A stretch of 64,000 nt of DNA. Source: Bacteroides pyogenes_A (GTDB taxonomy: Bacteria > Bacteroidota > Bacteroidia > Bacteroidales > Bacteroidaceae). The stretch lies in the NCBI RefSeq assembly GCF_048595595.1, contig NZ_CP184347.1; one strand, written 5' to 3'. Made by a program: the position numbers and the translations under genes. Numbering within the stretch: the first letter of the stretch is position 1; every line of letters starts with the position of its first letter. The notes under the pieces are model-generated. The model worked only from the letters and a program-made list of their open reading frames with translations. It did not search any database and was not told the origin of the DNA. Shown piece by piece: positions 8,910 to 18,116 of the stretch.

Positions 8910-8917
8910 TAAATTTG
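8910..8917 (+). promoter_or_regulatory. -7 element of the DUF4369-like lipoprotein gene
   Basis: TAAATTTG matches TAnnTTTG, 14 nt before the ATG at 8932. It rules out an in-frame start further upstream. Confidence 0.55.
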
Positions 8918-8931
8918 TTCCGGAAATTATT

Positions 8932-9678
8932 ATGAATAAAAGGAACGTGAACAGATTATTCTCTTTTTTATTTCTACTTCCTTTGTTGGCAGCATGTAGC
9001 CATACGTATAAAATAGAAGGGACTTCTTCCGTCAATCATTTGGACGGAAAAATGATTTATCTGAAAATTTTGCGTGGAGAGGAATGGGTGAAACTTGATT
9101 CGGCGGAAGTGATTCACGGGTTGTTTTCAATGAAAGGAAAGATGGATTCCGTGGAGATGGTATCGCTCTATATGGACGATGAAAGCTTGATGCCGATTGT
9201 ACTGGAAAAAGGAAAAATAAAGGTCACGATCAGCAATACCGATCTGAAAGCCTCAGGAACTCCTTTGAATACTTCGCTTTATGATTTTATTGCGAAAAGA
9301 AATGCAATGGAGGAAAGTCTTCTGGAGTTGGAACAGAAAGAAACCCGCATGGTAATGGAGGGACGCGATCTGGCGGAGATCCACAAACAGTTGGCGGCGG
9401 AAAGCGATTCGCTTCTGAACGCAATAAATCGGTATGTGAAGAGCTTTATTGCCGAGAATTACGAGAATGTACTGGGGCCTAACGTGTTTATGATGCTGTG
9501 CAGCTCTTTACCTTATCCTGTCATGACGCCGCAGATCGATGATATTGTCAAGGATGCTCCCTATTCTTTCAAAAGTAGCCCGATGGTAAAGGAGTTTCTG
9601 ACAAAAGCAAAAGAGAATATGAAGCTGATTGAAGAACATCAGCGAATGGAACAGGCACATTCCGCACAAAAACAATGA
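8932..9678 (+). CDS. Lipoprotein with a DUF4369-like domain
   Basis: This 248-residue protein has a lipoprotein signal ending in LLPLLAAC, so it is probably anchored in the outer membrane or periplasm. After the Cys, the region to about residue 110 has the beta-rich pattern of DUF4369 (G..YL......W..LDSAEV..G.F...G), usually the N-terminal part of AhpC/TSA-like thioredoxin lipoproteins in Bacteroidetes. The rest is helical (EQKETRMVMEGRDLAEIHKQ) and lacks a CxxC thioredoxin site. It may therefore be a DUF4369 protein without the catalytic domain. I chose this ATG because the promoter lies between it and the earlier in-frame start. Confidence 0.7.
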   Translation: MNKRNVNRLFSFLFLLPLLAACSHTYKIEGTSSVNHLDGKMIYLKILRGEEWVKLDSAEVIHGLFSMKGKMDSVEMVSLYMDDESLMPIVLEKGKIKVTISNTDLKASGTPLNTSLYDFIAKRNAMEESLLELEQKETRMVMEGRDLAEIHKQLAAESDSLLNAINRYVKSFIAENYENVLGPNVFMMLCSSLPYPVMTPQIDDIVKDAPYSFKSSPMVKEFLTKAKENMKLIEEHQRMEQAHSAQKQ

Positions 9679-9741
9679 GGCGGGAAATCGAAAAGGGTTT
9701 CCGCATTGCTCTCAAATACTCCGATTTCCTTTCAAGTCTTT

Positions 9742-10500
9742 TCAGCGGTCTTGGTCTTCGTTTTTCACCATACCTTTATGTTGCTCGGGCAAGGCACTCT
9801 CTACTGCCGCATAAGCTTCTGCCATCGTTGCCCTGATATTCTCCGTTCCTTTGCTTTTCGGGGGAATAGGCTTATGTATGGTTAATATCATGCGGTGGCG
9901 GTGTATCCATTTTCTGGTGCGGGGCAGAATCTCAAACGAACCGTCGATGGTAACCGGTACGACAGCGAGTTGCAGATCGTCCGCCAATTGGAAAGCTCCT
10001 TTCTTAAAATATCCCATGTGTCCCGTGAATGTACGTGCGCCTTCGGGGAAAACCACCAGCGATACACCGTTTTTGAGTGATGATTTTGCTTGCCGGATGG
10101 TCTCCAGTACTTTCTTTGGTCCCGAACGATCGACAAAGATATGTCCGGCGCTCTCACAGGCTTTTCCTACAAACGGCAACTTCCGCAGGCTTTTTTTCAT
10201 CATCCATTTAAAATTCCTTCCGATATAACCGTAAATCAGGAAAATATCGAATGAGCCCTGATGGTTCGGGACGAAGATATACGATGTCTCATCATGCAAA
10301 TGTTCACGGCCGCGAACTTTCACGGGAATCAGCAAAAAGAAACAAACCAGTTTCGACCAGATTTTTCCCGGATAATATCCCCAGAAATGGGCACCCCCCA
10401 GCAGAGAGCCTACAATTGTGATAATTGCCGTTAAAATAGTCAATACCAATAAAATGGGCAGAGCAATGCAAACCTGATATATATAATAAAGAATCTTCAT
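9742..10500 (-). CDS. plsC: 1-acyl-sn-glycerol-3-phosphate acyltransferase
   Basis: This 252-residue membrane-bound acyltransferase transfers an acyl chain to lysophosphatidic acid, giving phosphatidic acid for phospholipid synthesis. An N-terminal hydrophobic segment (about residues 8-40) is followed by the catalytic block NHQGSFD (the HX4D motif) and by PEGARTF, the glycerol-phosphate binding motif. The ATG at 10500 is used because a -7 element lies at 10523-10530, downstream of the next in-frame start. It converges on the lipoprotein gene and diverges from sbcD. A second, shorter PlsC-like protein is encoded at 29825-30379. Confidence 0.86.
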   Translation of the reverse strand: MKILYYIYQVCIALPILLVLTILTAIITIVGSLLGGAHFWGYYPGKIWSKLVCFFLLIPVKVRGREHLHDETSYIFVPNHQGSFDIFLIYGYIGRNFKWMMKKSLRKLPFVGKACESAGHIFVDRSGPKKVLETIRQAKSSLKNGVSLVVFPEGARTFTGHMGYFKKGAFQLADDLQLAVVPVTIDGSFEILPRTRKWIHRHRMILTIHKPIPPKSKGTENIRATMAEAYAAVESALPEQHKGMVKNEDQDR

Positions 10501-10522
10501 AAGGCAGGATTTTTTATCTGCG

Positions 10523-10530
10523 CAAAGATA
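10523..10530 (-). promoter_or_regulatory. -7 element of plsC
   Basis: CAAAGATA on the plus strand (TATCTTTG on the minus) is 22 nt upstream of the plsC ATG and matches TAnnTTTG. Confidence 0.6.
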
Positions 10531-10584
10531 AGCGAATCTTCGTAAAAAAAGCAATCGGATGCCTTATAATCTTTTTGTTTGTGC

Positions 10585-10592
10585 TATTTTTG
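10585..10592 (+). promoter_or_regulatory. -7 element of sbcDC
   Basis: TATTTTTG matches TAnnTTTG, 30 nt upstream of the sbcD ATG. With the plsC element it forms a compact divergent promoter region. Confidence 0.55.
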
Positions 10593-10622
10593 TCATTTAG
10601 TTACAGATAGACTGCAAATGAT

Positions 10623-11879
10623 ATGATACGTATATTGCATACTGCCGACTGGCATTTGGGGCAAACTTTCTTCGGTTTCGACCGCACGGAAGAGCATCTG
10701 CATTTTCTCGATTGGCTGGCGGAGGAGATCCGTTTAAAAGAGATCGACGCGTTGATTGTGGCGGGAGACATTTTTGATGTATCCAATCCTTCCGCCTCGT
10801 CTCAACGGATGTATTATCAATTCATTCACAGAGTGACGGCGGAGAATCCGAATCTGCAAATCGTTATAGTGGCGGGAAACCATGACTCGGCGGCGCGTCT
10901 CGAAGCTCCCTTGCCGTTGTTGCAGGCCATGCGTACGGAAGTGAAGGGAGTGGTGCGAAAGGGAGAAGACGGAGAAATAGATTTCGACCATCTGACGGTA
11001 GAGCTTAAAAATCGTCAGGGAGAGACGGAGGTGCTGTGCATGGCTGTCCCTTTTTTGCGGCAGGGCGATTATCCCGCAGTGCAGACAGACGGCAATCCTT
11101 ATGCGGAGGGAGTGCGCGAGTTTTATAAGCGTTTCTTCCGCTTGTTGTGCGGCCGTCGGAAAAAGAATCAGGCTCTTGTTGCAATCGGACATTTACAGGC
11201 GACGGGATCGGAGATTGCCGAAAAAGATTATAGCGAACGGACGGTGATAGGAGGCTTGGAATGTGTTTCGCCCGATGCTTTCTCCGAGCAGATCGCTTAC
11301 ACGGCTTTGGGGCATATCCATAAATCGCAGCGCGTTTCGGGAAGAGAAAATGTGCGTTATGCGGGAAGCCCTATTTCGATGTCGTTTGCGGAGAAGGACT
11401 ATCATCATGGAGTGGTGATGGTTACTTTGGACAAAGGTCGAGCGTTATCGATAGAACGTCTCGAATATCCGGGAGGAATTCCTCTGGTCAGCGTGCCGGC
11501 CGGAGAAGCCGAACCGGTAGATTCGGTACTGCAAGCGTTGCATGAATTGCCCCGGATAGAGGGAACGCCTCCTTATCTGGAAGTGAAAATTCTTTTGGAA
11601 GAACCCGAACCTGCATTGAAGCAAGAGGTAGAAGACGCGCTGGCGGATAAAAATTACCGTCTGGCGCGTATCGTGAGAACTTTTCACGGTGAAGCTAAAG
11701 AGGATGAGAATGAACAGGAGAAGTGGAAGAGAGGATTGGAGGAAATGTCTCCGTTGCAAATCGCCCGTTCCGCTTTTGAAAAAATATATCATACGGAAAT
11801 GCCTGCCGAGTTGACGGGCCTGTTTGAGGAAGTTTATGCGTCGGCTGTACGCAGGCAGGAAGAGGAGGAAGGAAAATGA
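10623..11879 (+). CDS. sbcD: Exonuclease SbcCD, nuclease subunit
   Basis: This 418-residue Mre11-type nuclease has all metallophosphoesterase motifs: HTADWHLGQ (residues 5-13), AGDIFD, GNHDS, and GHIHKSQ. With SbcC it cleaves hairpins, palindromes and protein-blocked DNA ends. The C-terminal third is the capping and SbcC-binding part. The stop codon overlaps the sbcC start (ATGA, 11876-11879), indicating translational coupling and stoichiometric synthesis. Confidence 0.95.
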   Translation: MIRILHTADWHLGQTFFGFDRTEEHLHFLDWLAEEIRLKEIDALIVAGDIFDVSNPSASSQRMYYQFIHRVTAENPNLQIVIVAGNHDSAARLEAPLPLLQAMRTEVKGVVRKGEDGEIDFDHLTVELKNRQGETEVLCMAVPFLRQGDYPAVQTDGNPYAEGVREFYKRFFRLLCGRRKKNQALVAIGHLQATGSEIAEKDYSERTVIGGLECVSPDAFSEQIAYTALGHIHKSQRVSGRENVRYAGSPISMSFAEKDYHHGVVMVTLDKGRALSIERLEYPGGIPLVSVPAGEAEPVDSVLQALHELPRIEGTPPYLEVKILLEEPEPALKQEVEDALADKNYRLARIVRTFHGEAKEDENEQEKWKRGLEEMSPLQIARSAFEKIYHTEMPAELTGLFEEVYASAVRRQEEEEGK

Positions 11880-14740
11880 GAATCATTGCGATACGATTAA
11901 AGAATCTGGCTTCGATAGAGGGAAGCGTAGAACTCGATTTCACGGCGGAACCTTTGCGGTCGGCCGGCATCTTTGCAATTTCGGGTCCTACCGGAGCCGG
12001 AAAATCGACTTTGTTGGATGCACTGTGTCTGGCGTTGTATGATAAGGCTCCCCGTTTCGCCGCTTCGGTAGAAAGCATTGCCCTTGCAGATGTGGGAGAG
12101 AATCAGGTGAACCAATCGGATGTGCGCAACATGCTTCGTCGCGGTACGGGCGACGGATACGCGGAAGTCGATTTTCAAGCTGTGGACGGGCACCGTTACC
12201 GGTCGCGTTGGTCGGTAAGGCGGACAAGATACAAAGTAAATGGTTCGCTACAGCCACAAGTGCTGGAAGTGAAGGATCTGGATACCGGGAAAGAATTGCA
12301 GGGAACCAGAAAAGAGCTGCTGGCGCAATTGGTAGAACGGACAGGATTGACCTACGAACAGTTTACCCGCACGGTGTTGTTGGCGCAAAATGATTTTGCC
12401 ACTTTCCTGAAATCTAAAGGAGCGGCAAAAGCCGAATTGTTGGAGAAGTTGACAGGAACAGGCATTTACTCGCTCATTTCACAGGAGGTTTTTGCGCGGA
12501 ATAAGGCTGCTCAAGAGGAAATAGCGCTGATTGAAAGTAAAAAGAATGTCATAGAACTGATACCGGAAGAGGAATTGCTTCTATTGCAAAAGGAGAAAGA
12601 AACGGAAGGAGAGAAGCGTTCGGAAGGGATCCGGCGATTGGCGGAACTGAACACTCAACTGACGACAGTAAACTCTTTGAAAACGCAGGAAGAGCTTTGG
12701 AGAAATAAACGAAATGAGGAGCAGGAGGTCCGTGAGAAAAAGGAAAAAGCGCAAGAAGTTCTAAGTGTACGAGAGGAGGAGCTTATCCGTTTTAAAGAAC
12801 AATGGGAAGCCATACAGCCCGACCTGAGGAAAGCCCGTGAATTGGATGTACAAATCCGTTCTCAGCAGGGAGTGTACGCGCAATCCGAACGGAGTCTGCA
12901 AGAGATTCGTTCGCAACTGAAAGCGGGAGAGGCGAAATACCGCTCTTTCGACCAGCAATTGAACGATTCTTACCGCGTATTGAACGATTTGCTGAATCGC
13001 GACAGGACGGAGAAGTTGGAGATAGAAGAGGCCGAATCTATTTTGTCGAATGAAGAAGAACGATTGAAAGCGGAAGAGACAAAGAGCCAAGCTCTTTTGA
13101 ATCGGGTGAACGATTTCGGTTATCCGTCGAAAATGGAGGAACGGAACCGGTTGCAGAAGGAGTTGGAACGTTTGCAGAATATTCGGAAACTGACGGATAC
13201 CCGGATGAAAATCGAAGAAGAAAAAAGAAAGCTGGAGAAAGAATCGGGTGAAGTGGCAAATTGTTTAGCCGAATGTGAGTCTGTTCTCAACACGGTTCAG
13301 CGACTTTATGACAATGCCCGTATGGCTGTAGGAAAAGATGTGAAGGCTTTGCGCCGGCAGTTGAAGGAAGGAGAGGCTTGTCCGGTCTGCGGTAGCAAAA
13401 ATCATCCTTATCATGAAGAATCGGAAGCGGTAGATACGATTTTCCGGAATATGGAACTGGAATATAAAGCGGCATCGGAGGCTTATCGACGGGCGAACAA
13501 CCGGAATATTGCCGTGCAGCGCGATTTGGCTCATCAAAAGAAATTGGAAGAGGAGTTGGTGGCGCAATTGGCTTTGTTGCAAGAAGAAGGGATGAAAAAT
13601 GTGAGCGAAGATGAACTGAAAACCTGCTTGAACGAATTAGAAAAAAAGATGCTGTCCTATCGCAACCTGTATGCCGAATGGCAGCAATTGGATGAACGCC
13701 AGAAAAGAAAGCGTGATTATTGCCGGACCCTGCGGACGAATGTTGCTCAGCACCGATTGTTTGTGCAGCAATCTCTTGCTGCCCGAGAACAATTGTCGCT
13801 GTTGCGCCATGCGGCGGCTGCCGAACTTGCTAAGTTTGAGGAAATAGAAAAGGCATTGAACGGATTGAGGCAGGAACGTGCCGGTTTGCTGAAAGGAAAA
13901 GATGCCGATGAAGCGGAAGCCTCAGTGGCTAAAAGAGAGAAAGAGCTGACTGTGTCTCTGGATAAAAGCCGGCAGGAAGTGGAGAATGTGCGGAACAAAC
14001 TTTCCGGTTTGCAGGGAGAAATGAAACAACTATCGGCAGTCATTGACGAACTGAGGGAGCGTCAGCAACGGATCGAGCAGCCCGACCGCCTTGCAGAAGC
14101 TATTGAAAAGCAACAGGAAGAAAATCTGCGTACGGAACGCGCGCTGTCTGCTATCGAAGCGCGCCTGTTGCAGCAGGCAAAGAACAGGGCAGCTATGGAG
14201 AATATAGAGAAGGAACTGACGGATAAAAGTTTGGCCGCAGAGCGTTGGGCCAAATTGAACAAACTGATCGGTAGTGCCGATGGAGCGAAGTTTAAGGTAA
14301 TTGCTCAGAGTTACACGTTGAACTTATTGCTTTGGCACGCCAACAAGCATTTGTCTTACCTCTCCAAGCGCTATAAGTTGCAGCAAGTGCCCGAAACCTT
14401 AGGGCTTCAGGTGATCGATCGCGATATGTGCGATGAAGTGCGGACAATATATTCGCTTTCGGGCGGAGAATCCTTTTTGATTTCGCTGGCGTTGGCGCTG
14501 GGATTGTCGTCGCTTTCGAGCAACAATTTGACGGTCGAATCTCTTTTCATCGACGAGGGGTTCGGCTCGCTGGATGCCGACAGTCTGCGTACCGCTATGG
14601 AAGCGTTGGAGCAATTGCAGATGCAGGGGCGGAAGATAGGAGTGATTTCGCACGTGCAGGAAATGAGCGAACGGATTGCCGTTCAGGTGCAAGTGCAGAA
14701 GAAAGCCAATGGGAAAAGCGTGATTACCGTCGCAGGGTAA
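11876..14740 (+). CDS. sbcC: Exonuclease SbcCD, ATPase subunit
   Basis: This 954-residue SMC/Rad50-like ATPase has an N-terminal Walker A (GPTGAGKST, about residue 38), a long coiled coil in two halves, and a zinc hook CPVC at about residues 502-505. The C-terminal half carries the signature LSGGESFL and Walker B (LFIDEGFGSLD). It opens DNA ends for the SbcD nuclease. Two halves fold back so the ATPase lobes meet and hooks join two molecules. It overlaps sbcD by 4 nt, and its 3' end overlaps the convergent metallophosphoesterase gene by 17 nt. Confidence 0.95.
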   Translation: MRIIAIRLKNLASIEGSVELDFTAEPLRSAGIFAISGPTGAGKSTLLDALCLALYDKAPRFAASVESIALADVGENQVNQSDVRNMLRRGTGDGYAEVDFQAVDGHRYRSRWSVRRTRYKVNGSLQPQVLEVKDLDTGKELQGTRKELLAQLVERTGLTYEQFTRTVLLAQNDFATFLKSKGAAKAELLEKLTGTGIYSLISQEVFARNKAAQEEIALIESKKNVIELIPEEELLLLQKEKETEGEKRSEGIRRLAELNTQLTTVNSLKTQEELWRNKRNEEQEVREKKEKAQEVLSVREEELIRFKEQWEAIQPDLRKARELDVQIRSQQGVYAQSERSLQEIRSQLKAGEAKYRSFDQQLNDSYRVLNDLLNRDRTEKLEIEEAESILSNEEERLKAEETKSQALLNRVNDFGYPSKMEERNRLQKELERLQNIRKLTDTRMKIEEEKRKLEKESGEVANCLAECESVLNTVQRLYDNARMAVGKDVKALRRQLKEGEACPVCGSKNHPYHEESEAVDTIFRNMELEYKAASEAYRRANNRNIAVQRDLAHQKKLEEELVAQLALLQEEGMKNVSEDELKTCLNELEKKMLSYRNLYAEWQQLDERQKRKRDYCRTLRTNVAQHRLFVQQSLAAREQLSLLRHAAAAELAKFEEIEKALNGLRQERAGLLKGKDADEAEASVAKREKELTVSLDKSRQEVENVRNKLSGLQGEMKQLSAVIDELRERQQRIEQPDRLAEAIEKQQEENLRTERALSAIEARLLQQAKNRAAMENIEKELTDKSLAAERWAKLNKLIGSADGAKFKVIAQSYTLNLLLWHANKHLSYLSKRYKLQQVPETLGLQVIDRDMCDEVRTIYSLSGGESFLISLALALGLSSLSSNNLTVESLFIDEGFGSLDADSLRTAMEALEQLQMQGRKIGVISHVQEMSERIAVQVQVQKKANGKSVITVAG

Positions 14741-15890
14741 TTACGGTTATCTCCGGCCAGGCACCGAAGCGGAAAGGAAGGCCTACGTAGCCGATGCCGA
14801 TATTGACGTAGAGCCCGCGATTTTTTTCCATATACATGCCGCCCCATTCCGGATAAATATAGACGGAAGGAGAGTATTCGCCTATTTTCAGCTGCATGGC
14901 ATGGGTATGTCCCGCCAGCATCAAGTCGATATTCGATTCGGGAAGAACCTCCCGCCTCCAATGTGTCGGATTATGGCTCAGAAGAATCTGAAACAAACCT
15001 TCAGTGCCTTTTATCGCTTTTTTCAGGTCACCGTGTTGGGAGAAAGGAGGCTCTCCTTCGTTCTCCACACCGATGAGTGCGATGCTGTCGGTCCCATGCG
15101 TAAGGATGGCATGCGAGTTGTTCAACAGTTTCCATCTCATTTGCTTCTGTCTGCGTTGAAGTTCTTTTAAATTGTTGATTTCATCCTGTTTGTTTTTCCA
15201 GCGAAAATAAGGGCCGTAGTCATGATTGCCCAATACAGAGTATACTCCGTCCTTTGCTTTCAGACGGGCTAAAATATTCTGGAAACCGTTGAGCTCTATC
15301 GCGCGGTGATTTACCAGATCGCCTGTGAAGACTATCAGATCGGGAGCCTGTTCGTTGACTAAATCTACCAGTTTTTCGATGGCGGCACTGTTGCCTTGCC
15401 AACTGCCGATGTGAATGTCGGATAGTTGCACGATGCGATATCCGTTGAAACTTTCGGGGAGGAAACCGGAGGAAAAGGTGACTTCTTTCACATCAAACTT
15501 TGTACGTCCGATGAAGGAGCCGTAAAGGATTATAAAAACAGAGAGTGCTGCAAGCGTAAGCCCTGTGCCTATAAAGGGTGTTCGTGGCAGTCGAAGCCAT
15601 TTATGGAAAGGCATGCCGATCAATGTGCATGTGCTTAAAAGCAATTTGGGTGCCGTAAATAGAAAGAAAATAATGGAGTACCAGCCGATTGCCTGAGTAT
15701 ATCGCTGGATAAAGCCATAATTGGCGAAGCATACCAGACAAAGCAATCCTGTGGCCAGCAAAAAGGTGGGTATCCAATAGGCTATACGCAACCATCGCTT
15801 TCGGGTAATCCGTACGATGAACCGGAAGAATAAAAAGAGATCCGGTAGAATAAGGAAAAGCAGCAGAAACAGGAATACACGTTGCAGCAT
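14724..15890 (-). CDS. Membrane-anchored metallophosphoesterase
   Basis: This 388-residue protein has about four N-terminal hydrophobic segments (residues 1-140) followed by a calcineurin-like phosphoesterase domain. Metal ligands are visible in LSDIHIG, TGDLVNHR, GNHDYG, SHNP and AGHTHAMQ. The arrangement matches YkuE/YaeI-type membrane phosphoesterases, some of which act on lipid-linked phosphates; the substrate here is unknown. Its last 17 bases overlap the end of sbcC on the opposite strand, so the two transcripts must overlap. Confidence 0.8.
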   Translation of the reverse strand: MLQRVFLFLLLFLILPDLFLFFRFIVRITRKRWLRIAYWIPTFLLATGLLCLVCFANYGFIQRYTQAIGWYSIIFFLFTAPKLLLSTCTLIGMPFHKWLRLPRTPFIGTGLTLAALSVFIILYGSFIGRTKFDVKEVTFSSGFLPESFNGYRIVQLSDIHIGSWQGNSAAIEKLVDLVNEQAPDLIVFTGDLVNHRAIELNGFQNILARLKAKDGVYSVLGNHDYGPYFRWKNKQDEINNLKELQRRQKQMRWKLLNNSHAILTHGTDSIALIGVENEGEPPFSQHGDLKKAIKGTEGLFQILLSHNPTHWRREVLPESNIDLMLAGHTHAMQLKIGEYSPSVYIYPEWGGMYMEKNRGLYVNIGIGYVGLPFRFGAWPEITVITLRR

Positions 15891-15931
15891 AAATATTGTC
15901 TGGGTCTATCGGTTGTTTTTATAATTCGAGC

Positions 15932-16507
15932 TCACATCAGCTCTTTCAACTCATTTAAGTTTTTCTTAATTTCCCGGATGCGGTTTAAAATCTTCTTGCG
16001 GTAAATCCATAAGATTAAAGCCAATCCTCCTCCCCACAGGAACATAAGGAATAAAACCGGCACAACTCCATATTGCCATACTTGCCAATAAATAAATGAC
16101 AATATAGCCAGTAGCAGGAGGTAGCCTACAGCAATCATCCGTTCCCGGATCATCCACCGGTGTATGCGGTTGACGCGCCCGATCACTTCTACCAGGGGCA
16201 TTTCGTCTACACGGGTTCGCCGGAGGAAGCGCAGGATGAAAATGTCCCAGCAGAATGCAGGAATCCACGAAAGGATAATGATGATGTAAAAAACGTTCAG
16301 TTTGCCGCTGAACCATACATCCGCCAGAAATAAGAGCAATATCGGAACCGATATCAGAAGCAGTTGAAGATTCAGACGGGCAATGGCATGAATTCCTTTA
16401 CCGGCATGCCTTATCAGCCTGTTCAGATCTTCTTCTTTGAGTATTTCTTTACCTTTCAGGTGTTCGTCAAAGATATTCCACGATTTTTTCAATTCTTCCA
16501 ATTCCAT
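15932..16507 (-). CDS. Four-helix membrane protein, possible anti-sigma partner
   Basis: This 191-residue protein has a charged N-terminal cytosolic part (ELEELKKSWNIFDEHLKG, about residues 2-40), then two pairs of transmembrane helices (about 43-95 and 122-170) and a basic tail. Its ATG is 4 nt downstream of the ECF sigma factor gene, so the two are cotranscribed. Short cytosolic domains fused to membrane helices next to ECF sigma genes are typical of anti-sigma factors, which is my inference here. I do not recognise a named domain such as a zinc-binding anti-sigma motif. Confidence 0.6.
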   Translation of the reverse strand: MELEELKKSWNIFDEHLKGKEILKEEDLNRLIRHAGKGIHAIARLNLQLLLISVPILLLFLADVWFSGKLNVFYIIIILSWIPAFCWDIFILRFLRRTRVDEMPLVEVIGRVNRIHRWMIRERMIAVGYLLLLAILSFIYWQVWQYGVVPVLFLMFLWGGGLALILWIYRKKILNRIREIKKNLNELKELM

Positions 16508-16511
16508 ATTC

Positions 16512-17024
16512 TTATTCTTCCTTTTTCATTTTTCTTAGTTTGTTTTTTATCCGGTTCAGTTTCGTTGCTACGTTGGTTACGCTAAGCCCGGTAATTTCGG
16601 CTATTTCTTCGTAGCTTTTTTCTTCCAGATAAAGCAGAATAATCGATTTGTCGAGTTGTCCCAATTGGTTTATCATACTGTAAAGCTGTTTCAGCATCTC
16701 ATGCACCGGATCATGCCCCTCTTTCCTTTCATTCATTGCCGGAGTAAGGGTAACAATTTCGGGTAGGTGTTTGTCTTTACGCAGAAAACTGATACATGTA
16801 TTCAGTGCAATGCGGTAAATCCATGTGGAGAGCTTACATTCTTTCCGGAACTTGGGGTAGGCTTTCCAAAGATTGAGAACTACATCCTGATACAGATCGT
16901 TGAGCGGCGCATTGGGACGGGCATATAAGTAACATACCTTGTAAATGATCCGCTCGTATTCGCGGATGATTGCCATAAACTCTTGTTCGACGGAGCGGGT
17001 TGCTTCGGTTATATGCTTGCTCAT
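16512..17024 (-). CDS. ECF-type RNA polymerase sigma factor
   Basis: This 170-residue protein has sigma region 2 (residues 20-90, including PLNDLYQDVVLNLWKAYPKF and LSTWIYRIALNTC) and region 4 (110-165, SYEEIAEITGLSVTNVATKL), with no regions 1 or 3. It directs RNA polymerase to a small stress or envelope regulon. A membrane protein gene follows within 4 nt and probably controls it. The signal and targets cannot be inferred from the window. Confidence 0.88.
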   Translation of the reverse strand: MSKHITEATRSVEQEFMAIIREYERIIYKVCYLYARPNAPLNDLYQDVVLNLWKAYPKFRKECKLSTWIYRIALNTCISFLRKDKHLPEIVTLTPAMNERKEGHDPVHEMLKQLYSMINQLGQLDKSIILLYLEEKSYEEIAEITGLSVTNVATKLNRIKNKLRKMKKEE

Positions 17025-17093
17025 GGATTTCTTCGATAGCTTTTCCGGTTAGTTAGTCGTATAAGAAAGGCGAAAATCACATGAAAAGGAGGT

Positions 17094-18011
17094 TTATTGC
17101 AAATTAGCTGCCAGAAATTTGCGCATTTCTTCAATCGTTTTTCCCCGGCGCCGGGTATAATCTTCCAATTGGTCTTCGTCTATTTTCCCCACCGAGAAAT
17201 ATTCTGCGGCAGGGTGCGAGAACATCAGTCCGGTGACCGAAGCGTGCGGACGCATCGCTCCGTTCTCGGTAAGTGTAATTCCTATCCGGTTCATCTCCAG
17301 GAGCTCGTCTAACAAGAAATTAACCGATTGGTCGGGAAGTGAGGGGTAGCCTACTGCCGGACGGATACCTTGATATTTTTCGACCAACAGGTCGGGTATG
17401 GTTAGGTCTTCATCTTTCGCATACCCCCACGCTACCTTGCGTACATATTCGTGCATCTTTTCGGTTGCCGCTTCCGCCAGACGGTCGGAAAGCGTTTGAA
17501 CAAGCAGATGCTTGTACGGGTCTTTCTCGTAAAGTCCTTCCATGTCGGCATCGATGGAAGAGGCGAAAGCTCCGATCGTATCCGGTATTTCGGAAGCTGC
17601 CGGACGAATGAAATCGCTCAGGCACAGGAAAGGATTTTTGTCTCGCTTCGGTGTCTGTTGGCGGAGCAGGGGAAACAGGATGGAATGCCCCGTTTCTTTT
17701 TCTATAATCAGGTTGTCGCCGTCGGAGTTTGCCTTGCAGATTTTGAAAAGAGAATTTATCCGATAATCCCTGTCGAGCAAATCGAGCATGCGGTTGGCTT
17801 CTTTGAGAAGCTGCATCGCTTCGGAGGCTTTGCTGCGGTCTTCTTCGGGAAATGTGGTGAGCCATGAAGCGCGGCAGACGTCGCAGCCGTGAATGTTGGC
17901 AATGGCGGCGAAGCGCGGTTGAAACCCCCAAGCGTGGAAGAAATAAATCCAGTTGATATAGGGGCTGACTTCGTGAACGGCAAAAGATAATTGTTCGCTG
18001 ATTTGTCGCAT
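17094..18011 (-). CDS. Stand-alone cobalamin-dependent methionine synthase activation domain
   Basis: This 305-residue protein matches only the C-terminal AdoMet-binding reactivation domain of MetH. Diagnostic stretches are PYINWIYFFHAWGF near the N-terminus, RPAVGYPSLPDQS around residue 225, and VTGLMFSHPAAEYFSVGKI near the end. In full-length MetH this domain remethylates oxidised cobalamin with AdoMet and reduced flavodoxin. Here it is a separate gene with no catalytic, folate or B12 domain nearby. It may reactivate a split MetH encoded elsewhere. The upstream in-frame start would be TTG at 18062, so I prefer the ATG at 18011. Confidence 0.82.
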   Translation of the reverse strand: MRQISEQLSFAVHEVSPYINWIYFFHAWGFQPRFAAIANIHGCDVCRASWLTTFPEEDRSKASEAMQLLKEANRMLDLLDRDYRINSLFKICKANSDGDNLIIEKETGHSILFPLLRQQTPKRDKNPFLCLSDFIRPAASEIPDTIGAFASSIDADMEGLYEKDPYKHLLVQTLSDRLAEAATEKMHEYVRKVAWGYAKDEDLTIPDLLVEKYQGIRPAVGYPSLPDQSVNFLLDELLEMNRIGITLTENGAMRPHASVTGLMFSHPAAEYFSVGKIDEDQLEDYTRRRGKTIEEMRKFLAANLQ

Positions 18012-18116
18012 TGTTCTCTTCAAGTTTTTGTCAATGTGCTTCGGAGCATTCGTTTTTGGCAAGTCTGCGGAAATTTCCGTGACTTTTTGAGAAACTCTTG
18101 CGGTTTATCGCTTTAG

